Source: Oscillospiraceae bacterium (GTDB taxonomy: Bacteria > Bacillota > Clostridia > Saccharofermentanales > Saccharofermentanaceae). Taken from it: 5,795 nucleotides of DNA. This document shows positions 1 to 5,693 of this stretch, in pieces. Within the stretch, counting starts at the first letter, position 1. Every line of letters begins with the position of its first letter. The notes below the pieces were generated by a model. It had not been told where the DNA came from. It saw only the letters and a list, made by a program, of their open reading frames with translations, and made no database searches. Location of the stretch: positions 1-5,795 of the forward strand of contig CACZPC010000109.1 of the NCBI GenBank assembly GCA_902782985.1, read 5' to 3'. The position numbers and the translations under genes are program-made.

Positions 1-82
1 CCATCCCGAACACAGAAGTTAAGCTCGCTTGTGCCGAAAATACTTGACTGGAGACGGTCCGGAAAGATAGGTTGCTGCCGGT
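1..82 (+). rRNA. rrf: 5S ribosomal RNA, 3' portion (5' end outside window)
   Basis: The first bases carry the conserved 5S core (CCATCCCGAACACAGAAGTT followed by AAGC), then the helix IV/V region and a 3' part ending in GGTTGCTGCCGGT. This is the sense orientation, so the rRNA operon reads into the window from the left. About the first third of the molecule lies before base 1. The exact 3' end near 82 is an estimate because the 5' strand that pairs with it is not visible. An intrinsic terminator begins 6-7 bases later, so 5S is the last gene of its operon and no tRNA follows it. Confidence 0.95.
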
Positions 83-88
83 TTATAC

Positions 89-127
89 AAACCCTTCTAC
101 GCTAAAACGTAGAAGGGTTTTTTATTT
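89..127 (+). terminator. Intrinsic terminator of the rRNA operon
   Basis: There is a perfect 13-bp inverted repeat: AAACCCTTCTACG at 89-101 pairs with CGTAGAAGGGTTT at 108-120 around the 6-base loop CTAAAA. The run TTTATTT follows directly. The strong stem, short loop and T tract are a textbook Rho-independent terminator. It sits just after 5S and separates rRNA transcription from the downstream operon. Confidence 0.95.
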
Positions 128-152
128 CCCCTTTTTGTAACATTTCCATTGC

Positions 153-180
153 TTGAAATTTACTCTTTTGCTAACATATT
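153..180 (+). promoter_or_regulatory. Candidate sigma-A-type promoter for the walRK-like operon
   Basis: A -35-like TTGAAA (153-158) lies 16 bp before a -10-like CATATT (175-180, 4 of 6 matches to TATAAT). The region lies between the rRNA terminator and the response-regulator start and is AT-rich, so a promoter is expected here. The -10 match is only moderate. Other pairings, for example TTGCTA at 168-173 with a weak element near 191, cannot be excluded. Confidence 0.45.
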
Positions 181-200
181 AAGTGATGATTAAGTAATCG
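179..200 (+). promoter_or_regulatory. Tandem 11-bp-phased direct repeats, possible OmpR/PhoB-family regulator site
   Basis: TTAAGTGAT at 179-187 is repeated as TTAAGTAAT at 190-198 (8 of 9 identical), with an 11-bp start-to-start distance. OmpR/PhoB-family regulators commonly bind head-to-tail half sites about 11 bp apart, and the next gene encodes such a regulator, so autoregulation is a reasonable inference. The repeats overlap the end of the proposed -10, which would favour repression if that promoter is correct. They do not match the published WalR box (TGTWAH-N5-TGTWAH). Confidence 0.35.
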
Positions 201-221
201 ATCGGGAGGGGATCTAGAATA

Positions 222-938
222 ATGGCTAAGATATTGATTGTTGATGACGAGCCTGAGATAGTGGCTTCAGTCTCTGATGTACTTAGCAGTTTCGGTTTTG
301 ATACCGTTTGTGCAACTGACGGAAGAACAGGACTTACGATCGCTGAGGATCAGCATCCCGATCTCATCATTCTCGATTGGATGATGCCTGAATATAGCGG
401 ACTTGATTTTACTAATGATTTCAGGACTGCAGGCAATACTACTCCAATTCTTTTCCTTACGGCCAGAGGAGATCTTCCCGTATATGAGATCGAGGTCTTA
501 AGGCGCGGTGCTGATGATTATATGAGCAAGCCTTTTGATCCTACACTTCTTGTCGAGAGAGTTAAGAATCTTCTTAAGAGGACAAAGCCCGCATCTGTTG
601 ATAAGGATGCCTCAGATGATTCTTCAAAGCATGTATATTGTGACGGTGAGCTTGTAATCGATGTCGATGCTATGCAGGTATATGTAAACGGCGTGAGCTG
701 TGACCTGACTTCAAACGAGTTCAAGCTTGTTCAGTATCTTGAGAATAATGCAGGCAGAGTCTGCTCCCGTGATGAATTACTTTCCAAGGTCTGGAATTAT
801 GCATTCTCCGGCGATGTAAGAACGGTAGATGTTACAGTAAGACGTACCAGGAAGAAGATCGAGCCCAATCAGCCCAAGTATAAGTATATCCTTACAAGAA
901 GAGGCTCAGGCTATTATTTCCCTAAGGATCTTACCTGA
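222..938 (+). CDS. walR: OmpR/PhoB-family response regulator, WalR-like
   Basis: A cytoplasmic DNA-binding response regulator of 238 residues, the usual length for the family. The receiver domain (about 3-120) shows the acidic pair D8/D9, the phospho-acceptor D52 in ILDWMMP, T80, Y100 and K103-P104. A polar linker (about 122-136) leads to a winged-helix domain (137-234). Its recognition helix region VRTVDVTVRRTRKKIE (199-214) and the wing TRRGSGYY (225-232) closely resemble WalR (YycF), the essential regulator of cell-wall hydrolase genes in Firmicutes. The start is supported by a purine-rich ribosome binding site, GGGAGGGG at 204-211, ten bases before ATG. The gene lies 12 bp before its partner kinase, and the wider neighbourhood (YycJ and RlmH downstream) supports a WalR rather than PhoP/PhoB assignment. 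The stretch between T80 and GADDY has one residue more than in my recollection of B. subtilis WalR. The response-regulator call is near certain; the orthology to WalR is likely. Confidence 0.9.
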   Translation: MAKILIVDDEPEIVASVSDVLSSFGFDTVCATDGRTGLTIAEDQHPDLIILDWMMPEYSGLDFTNDFRTAGNTTPILFLTARGDLPVYEIEVLRRGADDYMSKPFDPTLLVERVKNLLKRTKPASVDKDASDDSSKHVYCDGELVIDVDAMQVYVNGVSCDLTSNEFKLVQYLENNAGRVCSRDELLSKVWNYAFSGDVRTVDVTVRRTRKKIEPNQPKYKYILTRRGSGYYFPKDLT

Positions 939-950
939 TCTTAAGTTACC

Positions 951-3002
951 ATGTTCGATAAACTCGGAGCCTATATTGCTGCAAATCCGGCAATCTGTAT
1001 TGTCGTATTTCTTATATTTTTGATCCTTGCGCTCGGCGCAGGATATATGGTCGGCAATTTCAAATTCAGCAAAGAGATCAATAAAGATATTGATGAGGTT
1101 ATCAGGCGTCTTAAATATGAAGGGGCCGTCAGTGCGTCGATAATCGATAATGTCGGTCTCGGAGTTATAGCTTACGATAATAACGGCATCGTTTACAGTA
1201 ACCATACTCTGGATTCTCTGATGGAATTCCTGCCTGAAAGCACCAGCGGCAAGGGGCTTAAGGAGATACCGGGGACTGTTGAAGCTTTTCTGAATAAATA
1301 TGATCAGGAAAATCACCTTAAGTCTAATTATCTGCTGAATCTCGAGAGCAGTGATTCGATAATCCGTGCCAATTATATGACTGATCACAGGATCTACGAG
1401 ATCAAGATGATCCACAGATTCTTCGAAGAGAACAGGATCGATATCGTAATAGTAGATGATATCACTCAGATAAAGGATGATGAGAGAAGGCAGAAGGATC
1501 TTGCCGCCAATGTCTCTCATGAGCTCAAGACTCCTCTTACTGTAATAAGAGCTTCCGAATTCTTTGTCAATAATATAACGCCTGATAAGATGCCCAGTTA
1601 TGAAGAGATCACCAAGTGGGGCAACAGGATCGTTGCAAATGCGGTAAGGATGCAGGATATCGTACAGGATTTCCTTATCCTTTCGATGTGTTCTCAGGTC
1701 GTACCGATGACTATCATCGATCTGGGGGAAGTCATAACTAAGGCCGTATCGAATTTAAGTGATTATCCCGGAAGAGATAAGGTGAATATCAAGGTCCCCG
1801 AGAATATGTATTATCCGCTTATATTCGGTAATGCAAATCTCATAATGAGGATAATAATAAATCTTCTTACCAATGCGGTTAAATATATAAATTTTGAGGG
1901 CAAGACTGAGCCAAATGAGATATCGATCCATGTAGAGAGCATAGGCGACAGGATCGGCATCCAGATAAATGATAACGGAAGAGGTATTCCCGCTTCGGAT
2001 ATAGATCATCTTTTCGAGAGATTCTACAGAGTCGATAATTCGGGATCGCATGACGTGGGCGGTTCGGGAATCGGACTTGCAATCGCCAAGGATGTTGCCG
2101 ATATGCATGACGGTACGATCAGTGTTACATCAGAACTAGGACACGGATCGGCATTCACTTTGGTACTGCCTCAGGCGGCAGGCGTATTCAGGAGCGTATA
2201 TGATGATGCGGGTACCGGAATAGTAAGTGAGAATCAGTATTACAGAAACGCTGCGGAATTCATGGCCATACAGGCTGCCGAAGCGGTCAGGTCCATGGGA
2301 TATGACGATGCAGAGAATGAGGTACATACTCTCGAGAGCATAAAGGAAGGCGAAAGGACTGCTCATGATAAGGCAGTAGCGGCGCTTCTGACTAAGCTTG
2401 GAGAAGAAAGATACACCGATCTTGTTGATGAGCTCACATATATCGAGCCCGAAGAGATCGATGAAGAATTCGACGATTATCCCGAAGAAGATCTGATCGA
2501 CGAAGAGCCGGATGAGATCGACGAGTATATCGAAGATGATAAGGACGATATATCCGGGGAAGAAGATGCCGAAGCAGCAGTATCAGATGATGAAATATCA
2601 GCAGAAGAAGCTGACAAACCCGATGAATCCGTAACAGATGAAGAAGAGGAATTAAGGAAGCAGAAGGAGGAAGCAAGAAAACTTCTTACTCAGCAGATCT
2701 TGCCGAGGGCGTCACAGATTAATACATCTGCACATGAAGACGTGCGTATCAGCCCTGAAAAACATGGAAAAGATGAATTTTACAAAGAAAGCGTAACGAT
2801 CCATCCAAACATTGACGGAAAAATGTATAATAGTAGTGTCAAAAAAGGCAGTAAAAAGAAGACCGGGCTTTTCGATAATCTTACCGCCCGCAGGAAGAAT
2901 GCGACAGAAGAGAAGGAAAGACAGTCTGCCGTAAGACAGGTACTTGATACGGCTACACCTATACAGCCGTCCAAAAAACAGAACGAAGGGGAATCAAATT
3001 GA
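951..3002 (+). CDS. walK: Membrane sensor histidine kinase, WalK-like, with long acidic C-terminal extension
   Basis: A 683-residue sensor kinase that should autophosphorylate on H190 and pass the phosphate to D52 of the regulator 12 bp upstream. Domains in order: one hydrophobic membrane segment (about 14-36); a short linker with no recognisable HAMP; a PAS-like domain (about 58-172, IIDNVGLGVIAYDNNGIVYSN); HisKA with the H-box NVSHELKTPLT (188-197, H190); and HATPase_c with N-box NLLTNAVKY (304-312), G1 DNGRGI (341-346), F-box LFERFYRVD (354-362) and G2 GGSGIGLAI (370-378), ending near LVLP at 407. Residues 408-683 are extra and have no domain I recognise. B. subtilis WalK has two membrane segments and an extracellular sensor domain; here only a dozen or so residues precede the single segment, so sensing is probably intracellular or within the membrane. 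No clear Shine-Dalgarno precedes ATG 951, so translation may depend on coupling to the regulator gene. A later start at 1047 would remove the membrane segment, so 951 is preferred. WalK orthology is inferred mainly from context. Confidence 0.88.
   Translation: MFDKLGAYIAANPAICIVVFLIFLILALGAGYMVGNFKFSKEINKDIDEVIRRLKYEGAVSASIIDNVGLGVIAYDNNGIVYSNHTLDSLMEFLPESTSGKGLKEIPGTVEAFLNKYDQENHLKSNYLLNLESSDSIIRANYMTDHRIYEIKMIHRFFEENRIDIVIVDDITQIKDDERRQKDLAANVSHELKTPLTVIRASEFFVNNITPDKMPSYEEITKWGNRIVANAVRMQDIVQDFLILSMCSQVVPMTIIDLGEVITKAVSNLSDYPGRDKVNIKVPENMYYPLIFGNANLIMRIIINLLTNAVKYINFEGKTEPNEISIHVESIGDRIGIQINDNGRGIPASDIDHLFERFYRVDNSGSHDVGGSGIGLAIAKDVADMHDGTISVTSELGHGSAFTLVLPQAAGVFRSVYDDAGTGIVSENQYYRNAAEFMAIQAAEAVRSMGYDDAENEVHTLESIKEGERTAHDKAVAALLTKLGEERYTDLVDELTYIEPEEIDEEFDDYPEEDLIDEEPDEIDEYIEDDKDDISGEEDAEAAVSDDEISAEEADKPDESVTDEEEELRKQKEEARKLLTQQILPRASQINTSAHEDVRISPEKHGKDEFYKESVTIHPNIDGKMYNSSVKKGSKKKTGLFDNLTARRKNATEEKERQSAVRQVLDTATPIQPSKKQNEGESN
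2172..2999 (+). other. C-terminal extension of the histidine kinase (residues 408-683)
   Basis: This in-frame segment follows the end of the ATPase domain. Three parts can be seen. Residues about 408-495 look like ordinary soluble, probably helical sequence (for example AAEFMAIQAAEAVRSMGYDD). Residues 497-568 (bases 2439-2654) are dominated by Asp and Glu and contain an imperfect repeat, EEIDEEFDDY at 501-510 and DEIDEYIEDD at 521-530. Residues about 569-683 are mixed and end in a lysine/arginine-rich tail (KKGSKKKTGLF at 631-641, then ARRKN and further basic residues). No catalytic motif is visible. The reading frame is uninterrupted and its base composition matches its neighbours, so a frameshift fusion is unlikely. 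The function is unknown. Confidence 0.8.
2986..2991 (+). promoter_or_regulatory. Ribosome binding site deciding the TTG start of murA
   Basis: AAGGGG lies 7 bases before TTG at 2999-3001, inside the last codons of the kinase gene. Its position supports the non-ATG start and a 4-base stop/start overlap. The next in-frame ATG codons lie within or after the conserved N-terminal SGSKNA motif, so they would truncate MurA. Confidence 0.75.
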
Positions 3003-4327
3003 GCCCATATTCATATAAGATCACCGGCGGCAATCGCCTGAAAGGTGATATAAGTATCAGCGGAAGCAAGAATGCTGTTTTGGGTGTTCTTGCGGCAGCA
3101 ATGATGATCGACGGTAAGTGCACTCTTGAGAATGTACCCGATATCTCGGATGTACATGTCATGATCGACCTTTGCAGATCCTTAGGTGCGCTCATTACTT
3201 CAGAGGCAGCGGCAGAAGGTTCGCTTACTCTTGAGATAGATCCCAGAGGGATAAATACTTATAAGGCTACGGGTGCGTCCGTTTCCAAGATAAGAGCATC
3301 CTATTATCTTTTGGGTGCCCTTCTTGCCAGAGGCGGTAAGGCATCTCTTCGCATGCCCGGCGGATGCAACTTCGGTCAGCGTCCCATCGATCTGCATCTC
3401 AAGGCATTTGCAGCCATGGGTGCAAGAGGTGCAAGACCTGAAGATATAGAGGGCGGTATAATCACTCTCGCGGCTGATCCTCTCCACGGAGCCAGGATAT
3501 TCCTTGATATCGTAAGTGTCGGAGCAACGATAAATGTAATGCTGGCGGCAACAAAGGCCCAGGGTATGACCATCATCACCAATGCAGCCAAGGAGCCGCA
3601 TATCGTTGATGTTGCTAACTTCCTTAATGCCATGGGTGCCAAGATCAAAGGTGCAGGTACCGATACGATAAGGATCACGGGTGTCCCGGTCCTTCCCGGA
3701 AATTTCTCATATTCGATAATCCCTGACCAGATCGAGGCCGGTACATATATGATCGCTGCAGCCGTTACAGACGGTGACGTAACGATCCACAATCTTATTC
3801 CTACGCATATGGAGCCGTTGTCTTCCAAGATGCGTGAGATGGGATATACAGTCGAAGAGAATGAAGATAATGACAGTATAAGGGTCTATAGAGAAGAAGG
3901 CTCCGAGATCTGGGGAACGAATATCAAGACATCTCCCTACCCCGGATTCCCTACGGATCTGCAGCCTCAGGCAGTCGTACTTCTTTGTATGGCCAAGGGT
4001 GTCAGTAAGATGCATGAGAATGTCTGGCAGAACAGATTCCAGTATATACCCGAGCTTACCAGGATGGGTGCGAGCATCAATGTTTTCGACAGGATCGCGC
4101 TCGTTAACGGAATAGAGAGATTTAAAGGTGCCACTGTAATGGCTACCGATCTTCGTGCCGGTGCGGCGCTGGTATGTGCAGCGCTGGCGGCAGAAGGAAC
4201 GACATATATAACAAATGCCAAGAAGATCGACAGAGGTTATGAGAACATCGTTCAGAAGCTCCAATCACTCGGAGCCGAGATAGAGCGCTGCGAGAGCCCC
4301 GAGTTCGATCCGGATGCAGAGGCATAA
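2999..4327 (+). CDS. murA: UDP-N-acetylglucosamine 1-carboxyvinyltransferase (MurA)
   Basis: MurA is a cytoplasmic enzyme that transfers enolpyruvate from phosphoenolpyruvate to UDP-GlcNAc, the first committed step of peptidoglycan synthesis. At 442 residues it is slightly longer than the usual 417-430. Family landmarks are present: SGSKNA (21-26) with the conserved K24-N25 pair; the active-site loop RMPGGCNFGQRPIDLH (118-133) with catalytic Cys at 123; SVGATINVMLAAT (173-185); AAKEPHIVDVANFLNAMGA (196-214); PYPGFPTDLQPQ (313-324) with the Asp equivalent to E. coli D305 at 320; and DLRAGAALV (384-392) with the conserved Arg. Cys rather than Asp in the loop predicts sensitivity to fosfomycin. 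The start is TTG, overlapping the kinase stop as TTGA, with AAGGGG upstream. Many Firmicutes carry two MurA paralogues, and I cannot tell from this window whether this is the main or the second copy. Its place inside a walRK-like operon is notable. Confidence 0.96.
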   Translation: MSPYSYKITGGNRLKGDISISGSKNAVLGVLAAAMMIDGKCTLENVPDISDVHVMIDLCRSLGALITSEAAAEGSLTLEIDPRGINTYKATGASVSKIRASYYLLGALLARGGKASLRMPGGCNFGQRPIDLHLKAFAAMGARGARPEDIEGGIITLAADPLHGARIFLDIVSVGATINVMLAATKAQGMTIITNAAKEPHIVDVANFLNAMGAKIKGAGTDTIRITGVPVLPGNFSYSIIPDQIEAGTYMIAAAVTDGDVTIHNLIPTHMEPLSSKMREMGYTVEENEDNDSIRVYREEGSEIWGTNIKTSPYPGFPTDLQPQAVVLLCMAKGVSKMHENVWQNRFQYIPELTRMGASINVFDRIALVNGIERFKGATVMATDLRAGAALVCAALAAEGTTYITNAKKIDRGYENIVQKLQSLGAEIERCESPEFDPDAEA

Positions 4328-5130
4328 TGGCATCGTTTGAGCTTATACCGCTTTTCAGCGGAAGCAGCGGGAATTCCACTCTTATCAAGGCAGGAAGCAA
4401 AAATATCCTTATAGATGCGGGAAGAAACTGTAAGCAGGTATGCTGTGCACTGGATCTCATAGGAGTTTCTCCTGACAGTATAGATGCGATCTTTATTACC
4501 CATTCGCACCATGACCATCTTGATGCGCTTGATGTTTTCGTCAGGAAGTATCCCGCAGATATCTATGCCACATCATCGACTCACAAATATATAGCAAGGA
4601 AGTGCAGTAAGCCGCATCCGCTTTCGCGGGATGTAGTGATCGAGCCGGGTCAGGTGACCGATCTCGGAGACGGTGTTACGGTCTTGTCCTGCAATACACC
4701 GCATGATGCGGCCGGATCAGTATGTTATAAGGTCATGTTCGAAGGAAGATCACTGATGGTCATGACTGACCTGGGATACATAACAGACGATATAAGGGAT
4801 ATGTCAAGGGGCGTGGACGGCGTCCTTATCGAAGCAAATTACGATAAAAGGATGCTGGTATACGGTCCTTACCCCGAGGATCTCAAGGCAAGGATCGCGG
4901 GAGACAGGGGACATTTAAGTAATGATGCATGTGCTGAGATGATAAGAGATATGATCGATGAAGGTACATATAATTTCATCCTCGGCCACTTAAGCGAGAA
5001 TAATAATACTCATGAGAAGGCTTATCTTACGGTAACTGAATACTTGAGACGTTTTGCTCTTGAGCAGAATGTTAACTACAATATCGCAGTTGCCAACAGA
5101 TATGAACCTACGAAAGGCATATCAGTTTGA
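4327..5130 (+). CDS. walJ: Metallo-beta-lactamase-fold hydrolase, WalJ/YycJ family
   Basis: A 267-residue soluble protein, close to the usual length of YycJ/WalJ. It begins with the family signature LFSGSSGNSTLI (9-20) and LIDAG (28-32). The metal-binding motif THSHHDH (58-64) supplies H59, H61, D63 and H64 of the HxHxDH pattern. Further candidate ligands are H126 (TPHDAAGS), D148 (MTDLGY), H196 (DRGHLSND) and H221 (LGHLSENN). Such proteins bind two metal ions and are related to phosphodiesterases and nucleases. In B. subtilis and related species yycJ lies in the walRK operon, but its substrate is not firmly known; a role in DNA repair or coordination of division with replication has been proposed. 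The ATG start overlaps the murA stop by one base (TAATG), with AGAGG at 4318-4322 as ribosome binding site. The family call is secure; the biochemical role is not. Confidence 0.92.
   Translation: MASFELIPLFSGSSGNSTLIKAGSKNILIDAGRNCKQVCCALDLIGVSPDSIDAIFITHSHHDHLDALDVFVRKYPADIYATSSTHKYIARKCSKPHPLSRDVVIEPGQVTDLGDGVTVLSCNTPHDAAGSVCYKVMFEGRSLMVMTDLGYITDDIRDMSRGVDGVLIEANYDKRMLVYGPYPEDLKARIAGDRGHLSNDACAEMIRDMIDEGTYNFILGHLSENNNTHEKAYLTVTEYLRRFALEQNVNYNIAVANRYEPTKGISV
5113..5117 (+). promoter_or_regulatory. Ribosome binding site for the TTG start of rlmH
   Basis: AAAGG lies 9 bases before TTG at 5127-5129, inside the end of the hydrolase gene. The resulting N-terminus, MKIRIIAPGKIKEKW, is the form expected for RlmH, so this non-ATG start is well supported. 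Confidence 0.7.
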
Positions 5131-5591
5131 AGATCAGGATAATCGCACCGGGTAAGATCAAGGAAAAGTGGCTTGTCGGAGGGATCGACGAATACAGGAA
5201 GCGCCTTTCGAAATACTGTACTACAGAGATAATCGAAGTCGCTGACAGCCCTGATTCGCTTCCGGTAGATGCTGCGCTTGCCAAAGAGGGCGATCTCATT
5301 TTGTCGAAGATAAAGGACGGCGAGATCGTATGGGTTATGGATCTGCACGGGAAGCTTTTTTCTTCTGAAGAGATCTCAAAGATACTTACCGATGACATGG
5401 AAAGAGGCGGAGCTTCCATAACCGTAGTCATAGGCGGCAGCAACGGTCTTGATCCGCGTATCGTGAAAAGAGCCGACAGAAGGATCTGCTTCGGCAACAT
5501 AACTCTTACCCATCAGATGACAAGACTTATACTTCTTGAACAGATTTACAGGGGATTTAAGATCTCCGGTGGTGAGAAATACCATAAATAA
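5127..5591 (+). CDS. rlmH: 23S rRNA (pseudouridine1915-N3)-methyltransferase RlmH
   Basis: RlmH is a small SPOUT-class, SAM-dependent enzyme that methylates pseudouridine 1915 in helix 69 of 23S rRNA, acting as a dimer on assembled 70S ribosomes. The 154-residue product is close to the usual 155-160. It has the N-terminal MKIRIIAPGKIKEKW, the SAM-binding knot segment VIGGSNGLD (101-109) and the C-terminal signature LTHQMTRLILLEQIYRGFKISGGEKYHK (127-154), including H129-Q130, EQIYR (138-142) and the terminal YHK. The gene is complete at both ends. TTG overlaps the upstream stop as TTGA. rlmH commonly lies at the end of walRK loci in Firmicutes; in staphylococci it is orfX, the SCCmec integration site. 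No terminator follows: a new promoter begins within six bases of the stop. Confidence 0.97.
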   Translation: MKIRIIAPGKIKEKWLVGGIDEYRKRLSKYCTTEIIEVADSPDSLPVDAALAKEGDLILSKIKDGEIVWVMDLHGKLFSSEEISKILTDDMERGGASITVVIGGSNGLDPRIVKRADRRICFGNITLTHQMTRLILLEQIYRGFKISGGEKYHK

Positions 5592-5596
5592 GGCGT

Positions 5597-5625
5597 TTGA
5601 CATTTAGTGATACTCCCTTTATAAT
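5597..5625 (+). promoter_or_regulatory. Full-consensus sigma-A/sigma-70 promoter for the hisZ-like gene
   Basis: TTGACA at 5597-5602 and TATAAT at 5620-5625 are both perfect six-of-six matches separated by exactly 17 bp. The -35 begins only six bases after the rlmH stop. The start of transcription is expected near 5632, giving a leader of about 60 bases before the ATG at 5694. Such an ideal promoter usually needs a repressor, and a palindrome just downstream fits that. Confidence 0.93.
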
Positions 5626-5636
5626 CTGATAGTCGA

Positions 5637-5656
5637 TACTTTAGTTGACTAAAGTA
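5637..5656 (+). promoter_or_regulatory. Perfect 20-bp palindrome, probable repressor operator (TrpR/YerC-like core)
   Basis: TACTTTAGTTGACTAAAGTA has 9-bp arms (5637-5645 and 5648-5656) around a central TG. It starts about 5 bases after the expected transcription start, the classic place for a repressor site. The core TAGTTGACTA differs by one base from TAGTTAACTA in the E. coli trp operator. Firmicutes encode a TrpR-related protein (YerC, also called HisR) linked to histidine biosynthesis, which fits the hisZ-like gene downstream. MarR-family regulators also use similar palindromes. No T tract follows, so it is not a terminator. Confidence 0.65.
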
Positions 5657-5680
5657 ATTGCTTATTAACAATAAATATCA

Positions 5681-5685
5681 GGAGG
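5681..5685 (+). promoter_or_regulatory. Strong ribosome binding site of the hisZ-like gene
   Basis: GGAGG, in the context CAGGAGGT (5679-5686), lies 8 bases before ATG 5694. It is the best Shine-Dalgarno in the window and fixes the start of the partial gene. Confidence 0.9.
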
Positions 5686-5693
5686 TAAAAACG

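Noticed and set aside
136..176. WalR box (TGTWAH-N5-TGTWAH) in the operon promoter
   Set aside because: TGTAAC at 136-141 fits one half site, and CTAACA at 171-176 is close to a reversed one, but neither has a proper partner at the required 5-bp spacing.
906..1520. Long open frame on the minus strand opposite the kinase N-terminal half
   Set aside because: It lies wholly antisense to a gene with clear PAS and HisKA motifs, has no recognisable domain, and overlaps the regulator gene end. Long antisense frames are expected from this codon usage.
2439..2654. Acidic tract of the kinase as a frameshifted or separate downstream gene
   Set aside because: The frame is continuous from 951 to 3002, base composition does not change, and no internal start with a convincing ribosome binding site was noticed at the domain boundary.
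3707..4264. Minus-strand open frame of 185 codons opposite murA
   Set aside because: It is antisense to conserved MurA motifs, lacks any recognisable family feature, and overlaps other spurious minus-strand frames.
222..5591. Apparent abundance of GATC tetramers, considered as a Dam-like methylation signal
   Set aside because: Most arise from frequent GAT and ATC codons next to C or G (Asp, Ile, AGG-ATC pairs). I see no clustering outside coding sequence and cannot compute an expectation here.
5560..5600. SCCmec-like integration at the 3' end of rlmH
   Set aside because: The rlmH end is intact, and no duplicated attachment repeat or recombinase gene is visible. It is followed at once by a normal promoter and a metabolic gene.
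5637..5656. Palindrome after rlmH as an intrinsic terminator
   Set aside because: The arms are AT-rich, the centre is only two bases, and no T tract follows (the next bases are ATTGCTTATT). Its position just downstream of a consensus promoter suits an operator better.
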